Shown here: positions 54,368 to 62,378 of the stretch, one piece after another
Numbering within the stretch: position 1 is the first letter of the stretch
Layout of the letters: each line of letters opens with the position of its first letter
Assembly: GCF_001999245.1 (NCBI RefSeq)
Contig: NZ_CP019630.1
Location: 5,051,001-5,115,000, forward strand
From: Roseibium algicola
GTDB lineage: Bacteria; Pseudomonadota; Alphaproteobacteria; Rhizobiales; Stappiaceae
Reading direction: 5' to 3'
DNA: 64,000 bases
Notes under the pieces: model-generated
Told to the model about the DNA's origin: nothing
Database searches by the model: none
The model's input: the letters and a program-made list of their open reading frames with translations, nothing else
Position numbers and translations under genes: made by a program

Positions 54368-55137
54368 CGGGGGTCGATCTGTTTGTCCGGGAGGTCAGCT
54401 GGAAGACGGGGCAGGGCAAAACCATTCTGCATCCGCTCAGCTTCGATCTGCCTGCCGGTGAGGTTCTTGGAATTGCCGGCGCCAATGGTGCTGGCAAATC
54501 CACCCTGTTGCGGCTGCTCTATCGCTTCCTGAAACCGAAAACGGGCGAAATCCTTCTGGATGGCACGGATCTCTGGCACATCAGTGCCAGGGAGGCCGCC
54601 AAAACGATCGCCGCCGTGCTTCAGGAGCAGCCGACCGATTTTGCCTTGACCGTACGCGAGATCGTCACACTCGGTCGGCGTCCCCATGCAACCGGTATTG
54701 CCGGCGCAGGCAAGCGGGACGCCGAGATCGTTGATGACTGTCTCGGGAAAATGGATCTGCTGTCCTATGCAAAAAGAGCCTTCGGCACATTGTCAGGGGG
54801 GGAAAGGCAACGGGTGATGGTGGCCCGGGCGCTGGCGCAAGAACCAAGGCTTCTGGTGCTGGATGAGCCGACGAACCATCTGGACATCCGTCATCAGCTC
54901 GAGATCGTCGAGCTGATTGCCGATCTGGACATTACCATTGTCACGAGCCTGCACGACCTCAACCTGGCAAGCCGTGTCTGCGACAAGGTCTTGCTGTTGC
55001 ATGAGGGCCGACTGGTTGCCCAGGGAATGCCGGAGACGGTGCTAACCCCCGGCAACATTGAGCAAGCCTATTCGGTACAGGTCCGACTGGAGCAACTGTC
55101 TGCCAGCCGCGAGCGCTACCTGACCTTCCATCTTTGA
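54364..55137 (+). CDS. ABC transporter ATPase, FecE/BtuD type
   Basis: 257 residues. Walker A GANGAGKSTLL (about residue 38), Q-loop VLQEQPTD, signature LSGGERQRVMVARALAQEP (about residue 140), Walker B LLVLDEPTNHLD, and switch His in TIVTSLHDLNLAS. It energises import through the permease at 56144. Automatic pipelines may call this set an 'F420-0 transporter'; the B12 riboswitch makes cobalamin or a corrinoid/cobalt chelate more plausible. Confidence 0.92.
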   Translation: MTGVDLFVREVSWKTGQGKTILHPLSFDLPAGEVLGIAGANGAGKSTLLRLLYRFLKPKTGEILLDGTDLWHISAREAAKTIAAVLQEQPTDFALTVREIVTLGRRPHATGIAGAGKRDAEIVDDCLGKMDLLSYAKRAFGTLSGGERQRVMVARALAQEPRLLVLDEPTNHLDIRHQLEIVELIADLDITIVTSLHDLNLASRVCDKVLLLHEGRLVAQGMPETVLTPGNIEQAYSVQVRLEQLSASRERYLTFHL

Positions 55138-55154
55138 ATTTCTGGAGACTTAAT

Positions 55155-56090
55155 ATGAAAAAAATTGCCCTGGGCCTCGTGCTCACCTTTCTGTCTGTAC
55201 CGGCAATTGCGCAAACGACCGTGGAAAGCTGCAACCGCACGGTGACCTTCGACACGCCGCCCAAAGCAGCCGTTTCGAATGACGTCAACCTGACGGAGAT
55301 GATGCTGGTACTTGGCCTGCGCGACCGCATGGTTGGATATACCGGCATTTCAGGCTGGAAGACGCTGGACGCGGAAATGCGTGAGGGCGTTGCCGAACTT
55401 CCGGAACTCGCGTCGAAATATCCGAGCAAGGAAGTGCTGATCGGGGCCGACGCCGATTTCTTCTTCGCCGGCTGGAACTACGGCATGAAGGTGGGCGGTG
55501 AAGTGACGCCTGAAACGCTGGAGCCGTTCGGCATCAAGGTCTACGAGCTGACCGAATCCTGCATTCATATCGGCGACAAGCCGAAGGCGTCTCTGCAGGA
55601 TCTCTATAACGACCTCCTCAACCTCGGAAAGATCTTCGGTGTTGAAGACACAGCTCACGATCTTGTTGCGGCCTACAAGCTGGAGCTGGACCGGATCGCG
55701 GCAACGGTGCCTGCTGGTGAAGAGCCGCTGCGGGTCTTTGTCTACGACAGCGGCGAGGACAAGCCCTTCACCGCCGGACGATATGCCATGCCGACAGCGC
55801 TCATCGAGGCAGCCGGCGGCGTCAACGTGATGGACGATTTTGAAAAGAGCTGGGCGACCATCGACTGGGAAACCGTGGTGGAAAAAGACCCGGACATGAT
55901 TGTGATCGTCAACTACGGCGAAGTGACGGCTGACCAGAAACGCGACTTCATGAAACACAATCCCGCTCTGGCCAATATTGCAGCCGTCAAGAACGACCGT
56001 TTTGTCGTGCTGGACTATGTCGAAGCAACCCCGGGGCCGCGGAACCTCAAGGCCATCGGAAAGCTCACCGAAGCGTTCTGGGGAGAGTGA
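55155..56090 (+). CDS. Periplasmic binding protein, FepB/BtuF type
   Basis: 311 residues. Signal peptide to about residue 20 (AIAQTT), then a class III (BtuF-like) fold: SCNRTVTFDTPPKAAVSNDVNLTEMMLVLGLRDRMVGYTG, SKEVLIGADADFFFAGWNYGMKVGG and terminal RFVVLDYVEATPGPRNLKAIGKL. It resembles the group labelled TIGR03868 ('F420-0 ABC periplasmic'), a label resting on gene neighbourhoods elsewhere. Ligand not known; B12-type control here suggests a corrinoid or metal chelate. GGAGA lies before the ATG. Confidence 0.88.
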   Translation: MKKIALGLVLTFLSVPAIAQTTVESCNRTVTFDTPPKAAVSNDVNLTEMMLVLGLRDRMVGYTGISGWKTLDAEMREGVAELPELASKYPSKEVLIGADADFFFAGWNYGMKVGGEVTPETLEPFGIKVYELTESCIHIGDKPKASLQDLYNDLLNLGKIFGVEDTAHDLVAAYKLELDRIAATVPAGEEPLRVFVYDSGEDKPFTAGRYAMPTALIEAAGGVNVMDDFEKSWATIDWETVVEKDPDMIVIVNYGEVTADQKRDFMKHNPALANIAAVKNDRFVVLDYVEATPGPRNLKAIGKLTEAFWGE

Positions 56091-56143
56091 GCCTTGCAGA
56101 AGATGCTTCGAACTGCCGTTGCAGGCAGAAACGATAGACCGGC

Positions 56144-57205
56144 ATGAGCCTGCTCACGGCCAAAAGCGCTGGCCTGCGCCGGTTGCGGGGGAATGGGGTA
56201 TTGCTTCTGGCCGGCGTGCTGGTGCTGGCTATTTCCATTGTAGCCGCCATCGGTGCAGGTGCGGTGCCGATCCCGGGCAGCACTGTCTTCAAGGTCCTCG
56301 TCAACGGCGTGGTGCCCGGCTATTTCGACGTGGACTGGTCCAAGGGCCGGGAGGCTATCGTCTGGGAGATCCGGTTTCCGCGGGCGCTGCTGGCCGGGTT
56401 TGTCGGCGCTGGTCTGGCCGTTGTCGGCGCCGCCCTGCAATCTGTCACGCGCAATCCCCTGGCCGATCCGCATCTGCTCGGCATTTCGTCCGGTGCAGCG
56501 GCTGGCGCCATTCTTGCGCTGTTGCATACTGGTCTTTTTCTGGGGCTGATGACCGTTCCGCTGATGGCATTCGCCGGTGCGTTGGCGGCAACTTTTCTGG
56601 TGCTCGGGGTGACGCGGTTTGCATCTGCAACCAGTGCCGACCGGCTGGTGCTGGCCGGTGTGGCCGTGTCCTTCATCATCATGGCGATCGCCAATATCCT
56701 GATTTTCCTGGGCGATCCGAGGGCAACGCATACGGTTGTCTTCTGGATGCTGGGCGGTCTCGGTCTTGCCCAATGGGCTCAGCTGCCGTTTCCGCTCGGC
56801 ATTCTGCTGCTGGTGGCGCCGTATTTTCTGCTGCGGTCTGCCGATCTCAATGCGATGACCATCGGCGATGAAACAGCGTCGACGCTCGGCATTCCGGTTG
56901 CCCGGTTCCGTCTCACGGTATTTGTGCTGGGAGCTCTGATCACCGGTGTGATGGTAGCCTTTTCAGGCATCATCGGCTTTGTCGGGCTGATGGTGCCGCA
57001 TATTGCCCGCTTCCTGGTAGGGGGCAATTATAGCCGGGTTCTGCCGGCATCGATGATGCTTGGCGCAATCTTTCTGATCTGGGCGGACATCATCGCACGA
57101 ACGCTCCTGTCCCCCGAGGATATGCCTATCGGCATTGTCACCGGGCTGATTGGCGGCATTTTCTTCGTGCTCCTCCTGCGCTCCCGCACGGGCCAGGCAC
57201 ACTAG
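56144..57205 (+). CDS. ABC permease, FecCD/BtuC family
   Basis: 353 residues, about 10 helices. FecCD marks: IVWEIRFPRALLAGFVGAGLAVVGAALQSVTRNPLADPHLLGISSGAAAGAI (about residues 65-120), VFWMLGGLGLAQWAQ, STLGIPVARFRL, GIIGFVGLMVPHIARFLVGGNYSRVLPASMMLGAIFL (about 270-310) and PEDMPIGIVTGLIGGIFF. Partner of the preceding ATPase and binding protein. No TonB-dependent receptor gene lies in the window. A hairpin follows the stop. Confidence 0.93.
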   Translation: MSLLTAKSAGLRRLRGNGVLLLAGVLVLAISIVAAIGAGAVPIPGSTVFKVLVNGVVPGYFDVDWSKGREAIVWEIRFPRALLAGFVGAGLAVVGAALQSVTRNPLADPHLLGISSGAAAGAILALLHTGLFLGLMTVPLMAFAGALAATFLVLGVTRFASATSADRLVLAGVAVSFIIMAIANILIFLGDPRATHTVVFWMLGGLGLAQWAQLPFPLGILLLVAPYFLLRSADLNAMTIGDETASTLGIPVARFRLTVFVLGALITGVMVAFSGIIGFVGLMVPHIARFLVGGNYSRVLPASMMLGAIFLIWADIIARTLLSPEDMPIGIVTGLIGGIFFVLLLRSRTGQAH

Positions 57206-57228
57206 ACCCTCGCACGGACCGCTTTCGG

Positions 57229-57254
57229 CCGTTCAACCGGGCCTGGTTGAACGG
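57229..57254 (+). terminator. Hairpin after the ABC permease gene
   Basis: CCGTTCAACC (57229-57238) and GGTTGAACGG (57245-57254), a perfect 10-bp stem with a 6-base loop, 23 bases past the stop. No T run, so termination is probable rather than certain. Confidence 0.6.
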
Positions 57255-57358
57255 TCGCCGGTCAGAGCGAGGCTCAAGGTTCGTTGTGGCAGATCTCGAC
57301 GGTTTCCATCAGGCAGCATTCGTATAGTGTTGCCCTATCGAGACCAAAACGGACCCAC

Positions 57359-57949
57359 ATGGACAAACTTCCCACCAATCTTGCGGAATTCACACACATC
57401 CGGATCATCATCGGCATGGTGATCGGGCTGGGTGTTGCGCGGCTGCTCAATGGCCTCGCGCGGTATGTTCAGCATCCCCAACGCGAAGAGATCTACAGCG
57501 TGCACCTTGGGTGGTCGTTGTTCATGCTTTTGTCCGTCGTTCACTTCTGGTGGTTCGAATTCGCACTCGGCCGCATTCAGGTCTGGACATTCGAAAGCTA
57601 TCTGTTCGTCATCGCCTTTGCCGCACTCTACTTTTTTATTACGGCCGTGCTTTATCCGGACAAGATGGGCGAATACGCCAGCTACAAGGATTATTTTCAC
57701 GCCAGGCAGACCTGGATCTACGGCTTGCTTGCCCTGATGTTCGTGCTCGACATCGTGGACTCGCGGCTGAAGGGGATCGATTATTTCAACGATCTTGGAA
57801 CCGCGTATCTTGTGCGTCAGATCGTGATGATCGTGCTGGTGCTGGCCGCGACGAGGATCCGCAAGTCCGCTTATCACATCGGTCTCGTCAGCGTTGTCCT
57901 GCTGTCGCAGATCTGGTTGATCACCAGCAACTTCAGCGTCCTGAAGTAA
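57359..57949 (+). CDS. Hypothetical integral membrane protein
   Basis: 196 residues with about six membrane helices: IRIIIGMVIGLGVARLL, WSLFMLLSVVHFWWFEFAL, YLFVIAFAALYFFITAVLY, WIYGLLALMFVLDIVDSRL, LVRQIVMIVLVLAATRI and GLVSVVLLSQIWLITS. The spaced Arg/Asp pattern is not one I recognise. ATG 57359 is the first start where the hydrophobic pattern begins. Sits alone after the importer operon. Confidence 0.72.
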   Translation: MDKLPTNLAEFTHIRIIIGMVIGLGVARLLNGLARYVQHPQREEIYSVHLGWSLFMLLSVVHFWWFEFALGRIQVWTFESYLFVIAFAALYFFITAVLYPDKMGEYASYKDYFHARQTWIYGLLALMFVLDIVDSRLKGIDYFNDLGTAYLVRQIVMIVLVLAATRIRKSAYHIGLVSVVLLSQIWLITSNFSVLK

Positions 57950-57984
57950 CTGGCGTCCTCTGGCCGTTCATCGGAACCACAGCC

Positions 57985-59220
57985 TCAAGCGGCTGCGCCC
58001 GTCGGCCTCATCTTGCCGCGCATGAAGATGAAGATCATCACCGCCATGTTGAGGAAGTTCCAGGCGATACCGTTCAGGAACGCGGCCTGATAGGAGCCTG
58101 TGAGGTCATAGATCCAGCCGGACAGCCAGCCCCCGAGGGCCATGCCGAGAATTGTCGCCATGATCACCAGTCCGACACGCTGTCCAGCTTCGCGGGCCGG
58201 CAGGTATTCTCGCACGATCACGGCATAGCTTGGCACGATGCCGCCCTGCGACAGACCGAAGATGAGGGACACGAGGTAGAGCGAAGCCAGGCCGTTGAAG
58301 GGAATGAACAGGAACAGCGCGGCGCATTGCAGCACGGAACCGATCAGCAGGGTCATGACACCGCCGATCTTGTCGGCAATATATCCGGATGCCAGCCGGC
58401 TGATGACACCGGCACCGGTCATCAGTGCGATCATGTCCGCTCCGGGGGCAACGCCATAACCCAGATCGACGCAATAGGCGACGATGTGAACCTGTGGCAT
58501 CGACATGGCGACGCAGCATGCAAGACCAGCTACCACGAGAAGAGCCTGCAGGACGGCAGGCGGCAGACCGGTGTCCTGGCGACCGAAACGGGCCGTGGCC
58601 GCACCGGTGTTCAAGGACGTGTCCGGAGGCGGCCGGCGCAGCAAAAGGGCCAGCGGCACCATGGCGACAAGGCAGATGACGCCGATGAGGATATAGGTCT
58701 GGCGCCAGTCGGAGGTCGCAAGGCTCCACTGGATCAGCGATGGCCAGAGCACACCGGCAAGATAGTTTCCGCAGGCGGCGCAGGCGACCGCAAAACCGCG
58801 CCGTTTCAGGAACCAGTGTGAGATGTCGGCGATCAGCGGGCCGAATGTGGCCGCGGTGCCCAGACCGATCAACAGACCCTGCGCCAGAGAGAAGCTCCAG
58901 ACATCCGGCGCAAAGGCGGCCAGAACGAAGCCGGCACCGAGTGATAGAGCAGAGCCTATGACGGGTATGACAATGCCGTAGCGGTCGACGACGCGGCCAA
59001 GCAGGTAGTTGCCCGCGGCAAACCCGAACATCGTCGCGGTGTAGGGCAGGGACGCTCCGGCACGATCGATCTCGAAATCCGTCTGGACGGCGGGCAGTAC
59101 GATGACAACCGCCCACATGCCGGCACCACCAAGGGTGCTCAGCAAAATCGAAATCGCCAACCGGATCCAGGCGTAAGGCCCGTCCTGGACGTATGGATCG
59201 GATGCGTTGGCAAGGGACAT
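57985..59220 (-). CDS. MFS transporter
   Basis: 411 residues, 12 helices. PYTATMFGFAAGNYLLGRVVDRYGIVIPVIGSAL holds the loop 2-3 motif (GxxxDRxG), and FGLSQGGIVPSYAVIVREYLPAREAGQRVGLVIMATILGMALGGWLSGWIYDLTG is the C-half signature. It resembles the oxalate/formate and monocarboxylate-type MFS groups. Substrate unknown. Convergent with the preceding membrane protein gene. Confidence 0.85.
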   Translation of the reverse strand: MSLANASDPYVQDGPYAWIRLAISILLSTLGGAGMWAVVIVLPAVQTDFEIDRAGASLPYTATMFGFAAGNYLLGRVVDRYGIVIPVIGSALSLGAGFVLAAFAPDVWSFSLAQGLLIGLGTAATFGPLIADISHWFLKRRGFAVACAACGNYLAGVLWPSLIQWSLATSDWRQTYILIGVICLVAMVPLALLLRRPPPDTSLNTGAATARFGRQDTGLPPAVLQALLVVAGLACCVAMSMPQVHIVAYCVDLGYGVAPGADMIALMTGAGVISRLASGYIADKIGGVMTLLIGSVLQCAALFLFIPFNGLASLYLVSLIFGLSQGGIVPSYAVIVREYLPAREAGQRVGLVIMATILGMALGGWLSGWIYDLTGSYQAAFLNGIAWNFLNMAVMIFIFMRGKMRPTGAAA

Positions 59221-59319
59221 GATCGGGTACCGGGAAAGTGCAGAACCATCTGCCTAACAGGTTCGCCGATGGGGAACCAACAAATATCCTTGAACCAACC
59301 GACCACAAATTCAAATGAT

Positions 59320-59350
59320 TGCACGAAGGCGAAAGGGCCGCCTTCGTGCA
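59320..59350 (-). terminator. Hairpin after the NmrA-like oxidoreductase gene
   Basis: TGCACGAAGGC (59320-59330) and GCCTTCGTGCA (59340-59350), perfect 11-bp stem, 9-base loop, 21 bases past the stop. Only a short T-rich tail. Confidence 0.6.
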
Positions 59351-59371
59351 GGAGCAGACGTTTAGCGGACG

Positions 59372-60229
59372 TCAGGCGTTCGCTTTCAGGCTTTCGGAGA
59401 TGAAATCACTCAACGAGCGGGTCGGATGACCGATCAGGTCCTCCAGGGCCGTGGAAGTCGTGAAGAGCTCGCCTTGAGAGGCGCCTCTGTCGGAATCAGC
59501 GAGGACATTTGCAAAGCCTTCCGGCAGACCTGCCTGGACCAGGATGCCGGCATAGGTTGCTTCTGGCAGGTTGTTGAACGGTATCTCACGGCCGGACTGG
59601 CTGGAGAGCTCTGCTGCCAGGTCGGCAAGACTGAACGCAGGTGATCCGCCAAGTTCCAGTGCTCGCGTGCTCAGGTCGTTGCCGGCAACGGTGCGGGCTG
59701 CGGCTTCTGCGTAATCTTCGCGTCCAGCGGCGGAAAACTTGCCGTCACCGCTTGCGCCCGCAACGGCACCATGGGCAAGGGCGGCCGCTACAGTGCCGCC
59801 GAAATTCTCGATGTACCAGCCGTTGCGCAGCACGGCATGGGCAATGCCGCTTTCGCGCAGCATCCGTTCCGTTTCGGCATGTTCCACACCCAGCTGGAGG
59901 CTGGACTGCGGAACGTTGAGAAGGCTGGTGTAGACGATGAAACGGACGCCGGCTGCCTTGGCTGCATCGATGACGGCCTTGTGCTGCGGTGCGCGCTTGC
60001 CGACCTCCGATCCGGAGATCAGCAGAAGTCGCTCAACACCTTCCAATGCAGCCGGCAGGGTGGCGCTATCATCGTAATCAGCCTTCACCACCGAAACCTG
60101 GTCCGTGGCAAGATCGCCCGCTTTTTCCGGTGAGCGGACAAGCGCGCGAACTGGCTCGGCGGTGAGGCCGGCAAGATGTTTGAGGACAAGACGGCCCAGC
60201 TGACCATTGGCACCCGTGACTGCGATCAT
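59372..60229 (-). CDS. NmrA/NAD(P)H-binding oxidoreductase (QOR2-like)
   Basis: 285 residues. Rossmann motif MIAVTGANGQLGRLVLKHL at the N-terminus, then LLLISGSEVGKRAPQHKAVIDAAKAAGVRFIVYTSLLN and LRNGWYIENFGGTVAAAL. It is close to YtfG, an NADPH quinone oxidoreductase of E. coli. It diverges by 140 bases from an HxlR-type regulator, the standard pairing for quinone or aldehyde detoxification genes of this type. Confidence 0.87.
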   Translation of the reverse strand: MIAVTGANGQLGRLVLKHLAGLTAEPVRALVRSPEKAGDLATDQVSVVKADYDDSATLPAALEGVERLLLISGSEVGKRAPQHKAVIDAAKAAGVRFIVYTSLLNVPQSSLQLGVEHAETERMLRESGIAHAVLRNGWYIENFGGTVAAALAHGAVAGASGDGKFSAAGREDYAEAAARTVAGNDLSTRALELGGSPAFSLADLAAELSSQSGREIPFNNLPEATYAGILVQAGLPEGFANVLADSDRGASQGELFTTSTALEDLIGHPTRSLSDFISESLKANA

Positions 60230-60298
60230 TGTGTTTCTCCTTGAAGGTTGATCGTTCGAAAATGCATCGGATGCTGCCCATGTAGACGGATCACTTAC

Positions 60299-60320
60299 TT
60301 TTTGTTAGTACGTACAAAAA
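60299..60320. promoter_or_regulatory. Operator-like palindrome between NmrA-like and HxlR genes
   Basis: TTTTTGT (60299-60305) and ACAAAAA (60314-60320) are perfect arms around TAGTACGT; GTTAGTAC and GTACAAAA give the GTAC words typical of HxlR/YodB-type sites. It lies centrally in the divergent promoter region. Confidence 0.6.
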
Positions 60321-60369
60321 GGTTAGTTTTGAGATTTATCGGATCTCGGACAAAAAATTGGAAAACAGG

Positions 60370-60804
60370 ATGAGTGATACGGCAGAAATACCCCCCAAGT
60401 GCGTGCTGAACAGCGGCGCGCCCTTGTCCGAATTGATGCAGCAGGGGGAACTGCTCAACCAGAACTGTCCATCACGCGAAATCCTGCGGCATCTCACGAG
60501 CCGTTGGGGCGTGTTGGTGCTGATTGCGCTTCTGGAAAAAGATCAGCGGTTTTCGGAACTTCGCCGCACCGTGGGCGGCGTCAGTGAAAAGATGCTGGCG
60601 CAAACGCTGCAGACTTTGGAGGCCGACGGGTTCGTCAACCGGTATTCCCACCCGGTGGTGCCACCGCATGTCGATTACAGCCTGTCCCCGATCGGCCGGG
60701 AGGCTGCAGAGAAAGTGCGAGAATTCGCTGACTGGATCGAGGTCAATATCGCCAGGATCCTGTCCGCCAAATCCGGCCATGAGGAGGCCGTGGCAGCGGA
60801 ATAA
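60370..60804 (+). CDS. HxlR-family transcriptional regulator
   Basis: 144 residues with the HxlR winged helix: NQNCPSREILRHLTSRWGVLVLIALLEKDQRFSELRRTVGGVSEKMLAQTLQTLEADGFVNRYSHPVVPPHVDYSLSPIGREA. The Cys in NCPSREIL (about residue 36) is at the position of the redox-sensing Cys in YodB and HypR. Upstream residues include another Cys (PPKCVLN). Start ATG 60370 after GGAAAACAG; a TTG 12 bases earlier is possible. It likely represses or activates the divergent oxidoreductase gene. Confidence 0.87.
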   Translation: MSDTAEIPPKCVLNSGAPLSELMQQGELLNQNCPSREILRHLTSRWGVLVLIALLEKDQRFSELRRTVGGVSEKMLAQTLQTLEADGFVNRYSHPVVPPHVDYSLSPIGREAAEKVREFADWIEVNIARILSAKSGHEEAVAAE

Positions 60805-60847
60805 GGATTTGAGGCGTTTTTCCGGTCCTTGATCGGGAGATGAACCG

Positions 60848-61606
60848 TCAGTGGGTATAGCGGTCGACGATCTGCCAGTATCTCGGATCGCGCCACACCC
60901 TGGAGACGGCAGCCGACAGCCGGCCTCTGATCTGCGGATCGAGATCCTTGTTCGCCGCCAGCCACTGGATGCCGTGGGTAACCGGAGCGCCGATGACGAG
61001 ACTTCCCGGGTCGTATCCCTGCTGGCGGAACATGTAGCTCGCCCGAACAGACATGGTGTACCAGGCATCGATCCTGCCGGTCTTGAGCATGACGCTCATC
61101 TGTTCGGCTGATGGTATTTCCTCAACGTTGCGAACTCCGAACCGCTGGAGGATCTGGCTGCGCTGGCTGCCGAGATGCACCCCGATGACCTTGCCGCTCT
61201 CAATAGCCTTTTCAAAGGTATCCAACGGCTGGTCGAGCGTTACGAATGCGCTTTCCGTATAAAGCAGGGGGGCGATGTACTGGAATTTCTCACTGCGGTT
61301 CCTGGAATAGGCAGCAGTGAAGAGAAGTGAACCGGGCGTGTTTTCAGCCAGCAGCTGCGCGCGCCTCCAGGGGGCGAAGCGGATCTTGATATCCAGGCCG
61401 GCCTCTTCTGCAACGAGCTCCATGAGCTCGACTGCAATGCCCTTCTCCTGCTCATTGATGGAGAGAGGGGGCAGATATCCGGTGAATGCGACCAGCTCTT
61501 CTGCGGCGGCTGGTGAAGACAGGACCGGTTGGCCGGCAAGTCCCAAGCCGAGGCCGAAAACCAGTGCGCGCACGCAGGTGCAAGCAAAACTCCGTAGTAC
61601 AGACAA
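60848..61606 (-). CDS. Periplasmic solute-binding-like protein (SBP_bac_3 type)
   Basis: 252 residues if started at the TTG at 61606, which GGGTGGGA precedes. Signal peptide to about residue 35 (PAAAEEL). The mature part is LVAFTGYLPPLSINEQEKGIAVELMELVAEEAGLDIKIRFAPWRRAQLLAENTPGSLLFTAAYSRNRSEKF and VIGVHLGSQRSQILQRFG: family 3 fold. Like the three at 5460-7933 it has no adjacent permease. The frame's first ATG is far upstream inside a palindrome and is unlikely. Confidence 0.78.
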   Translation of the reverse strand: MSVLRSFACTCVRALVFGLGLGLAGQPVLSSPAAAEELVAFTGYLPPLSINEQEKGIAVELMELVAEEAGLDIKIRFAPWRRAQLLAENTPGSLLFTAAYSRNRSEKFQYIAPLLYTESAFVTLDQPLDTFEKAIESGKVIGVHLGSQRSQILQRFGVRNVEEIPSAEQMSVMLKTGRIDAWYTMSVRASYMFRQQGYDPGSLVIGAPVTHGIQWLAANKDLDPQIRGRLSAAVSRVWRDPRYWQIVDRYTH

Positions 61607-61702
61607 GTCCCACCCCGATGTTCTTGAAGTTTGTGATGCTATTATTATCAGGGGTGTGTAACTGAAATCTAAAACTGGAAACTGTTCTTGAATCGGGCGT
61701 TT

Positions 61703-61716
61703 TAATGCATGCATTA
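61703..61716. repeat. Perfect 14-bp palindrome
   Basis: TAATGCATGCATTA is identical to its reverse complement. It lies between the solute-binding-protein gene and msrB, directly before the msrB hairpin. Could be a regulatory site of the downstream gene or chance. Confidence 0.4.
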
Positions 61717-61717
61717 G

Positions 61718-61755
61718 ATCTGCCCGCCCCGAAGCTGTAGCCGAGGCGGGCAGAT
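61718..61755 (-). terminator. Hairpin after msrB
   Basis: ATCTGCCCGCC (61718-61728) and GGCGGGCAGAT (61745-61755) make a perfect 11-bp stem eight bases past the stop. The 16-base loop contains a small nested stem. No T run. Confidence 0.6.
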
Positions 61756-61762
61756 GAACGGT

Positions 61763-62212
61763 CTATTCTGACTTGGCGGGTGGCCGGCCGCCGTGAACGA
61801 AATTCATGGCATGGCCATTGAGGCAATAGCGCAAGCCTGTCGGCGGTGGCCCGTCCGGGAAGACGTGACCCAAATGCGCGTCGCAACTGCTGCAACGGAT
61901 TTCGGTTCGGACCATGCCATGGGACTGGTCTTCAAGTTCCCGGATCGCATTCGGGTCGACTGCCTCGAAAAAGCTGGGCCAGCCGCAGCCGGAATCGAAT
62001 TTTTTATCCGACATGAACAGCGGCGTTTCACAGCACACGCAATCGTAACGGCCGATGAGCTTGTTGTCCCAGTAGGGACCGGTGAAAGGGCGCTCGGTGC
62101 CGGATTGGCGGGTCACATAGAACTGCTCGGGTGTAAGCTGCTCCATCCATTCGGCGGTGGTCTTCCTGATGGGGGGAGATGCTTTTTCGTGGCGGGTGGT
62201 TTCGTCGCTCAT
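61763..62212 (-). CDS. msrB: Peptide methionine (R)-S-oxide reductase
   Basis: 149 residues. Reduces Met-R-sulfoxide in proteins. Zinc ligands in CVCC (about residue 61) and CSSC (about residue 110); catalytic Cys in [15 protein letters not shown] (about residue 131); SGCGWPSFF supplies the substrate Trp and the usual family word. [21 protein letters not shown] matches the canonical start of the domain. No signal peptide, so cytoplasmic. ATG 62212. Confidence 0.93.
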   Translation of the reverse strand: MSDETTRHEKASPPIRKTTAEWMEQLTPEQFYVTRQSGTERPFTGPYWDNKLIGRYDCVCCETPLFMSDKKFDSGCGWPSFFEAVDPNAIRELEDQSHGMVRTEIRCSSCDAHLGHVFPDGPPPTGLRYCLNGHAMNFVHGGRPPAKSE

Positions 62213-62378
62213 TCGGCATTCCTTATTTGATGTTTTTCCCAGAGATAGGGGCGTGCACAGGTTGCTGCAAGCCGGAGCAGATAACGGTTTCGTCAATCGT
62301 CACCTGCGGAGCCAGGCCGGGTTTCATCCGTTCATGGATTGGAAGGTGCTCTTGATTGTCGCCGTGAAAGGTCCGGGG

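Noticed and set aside
54364..57205. Reading the ABC genes as an F420-0 precursor transporter
   Set aside because: That label comes from family naming by gene neighbourhood elsewhere; the cobalamin riboswitch and DUF1636 here point to a corrinoid or metal-chelate cargo instead.
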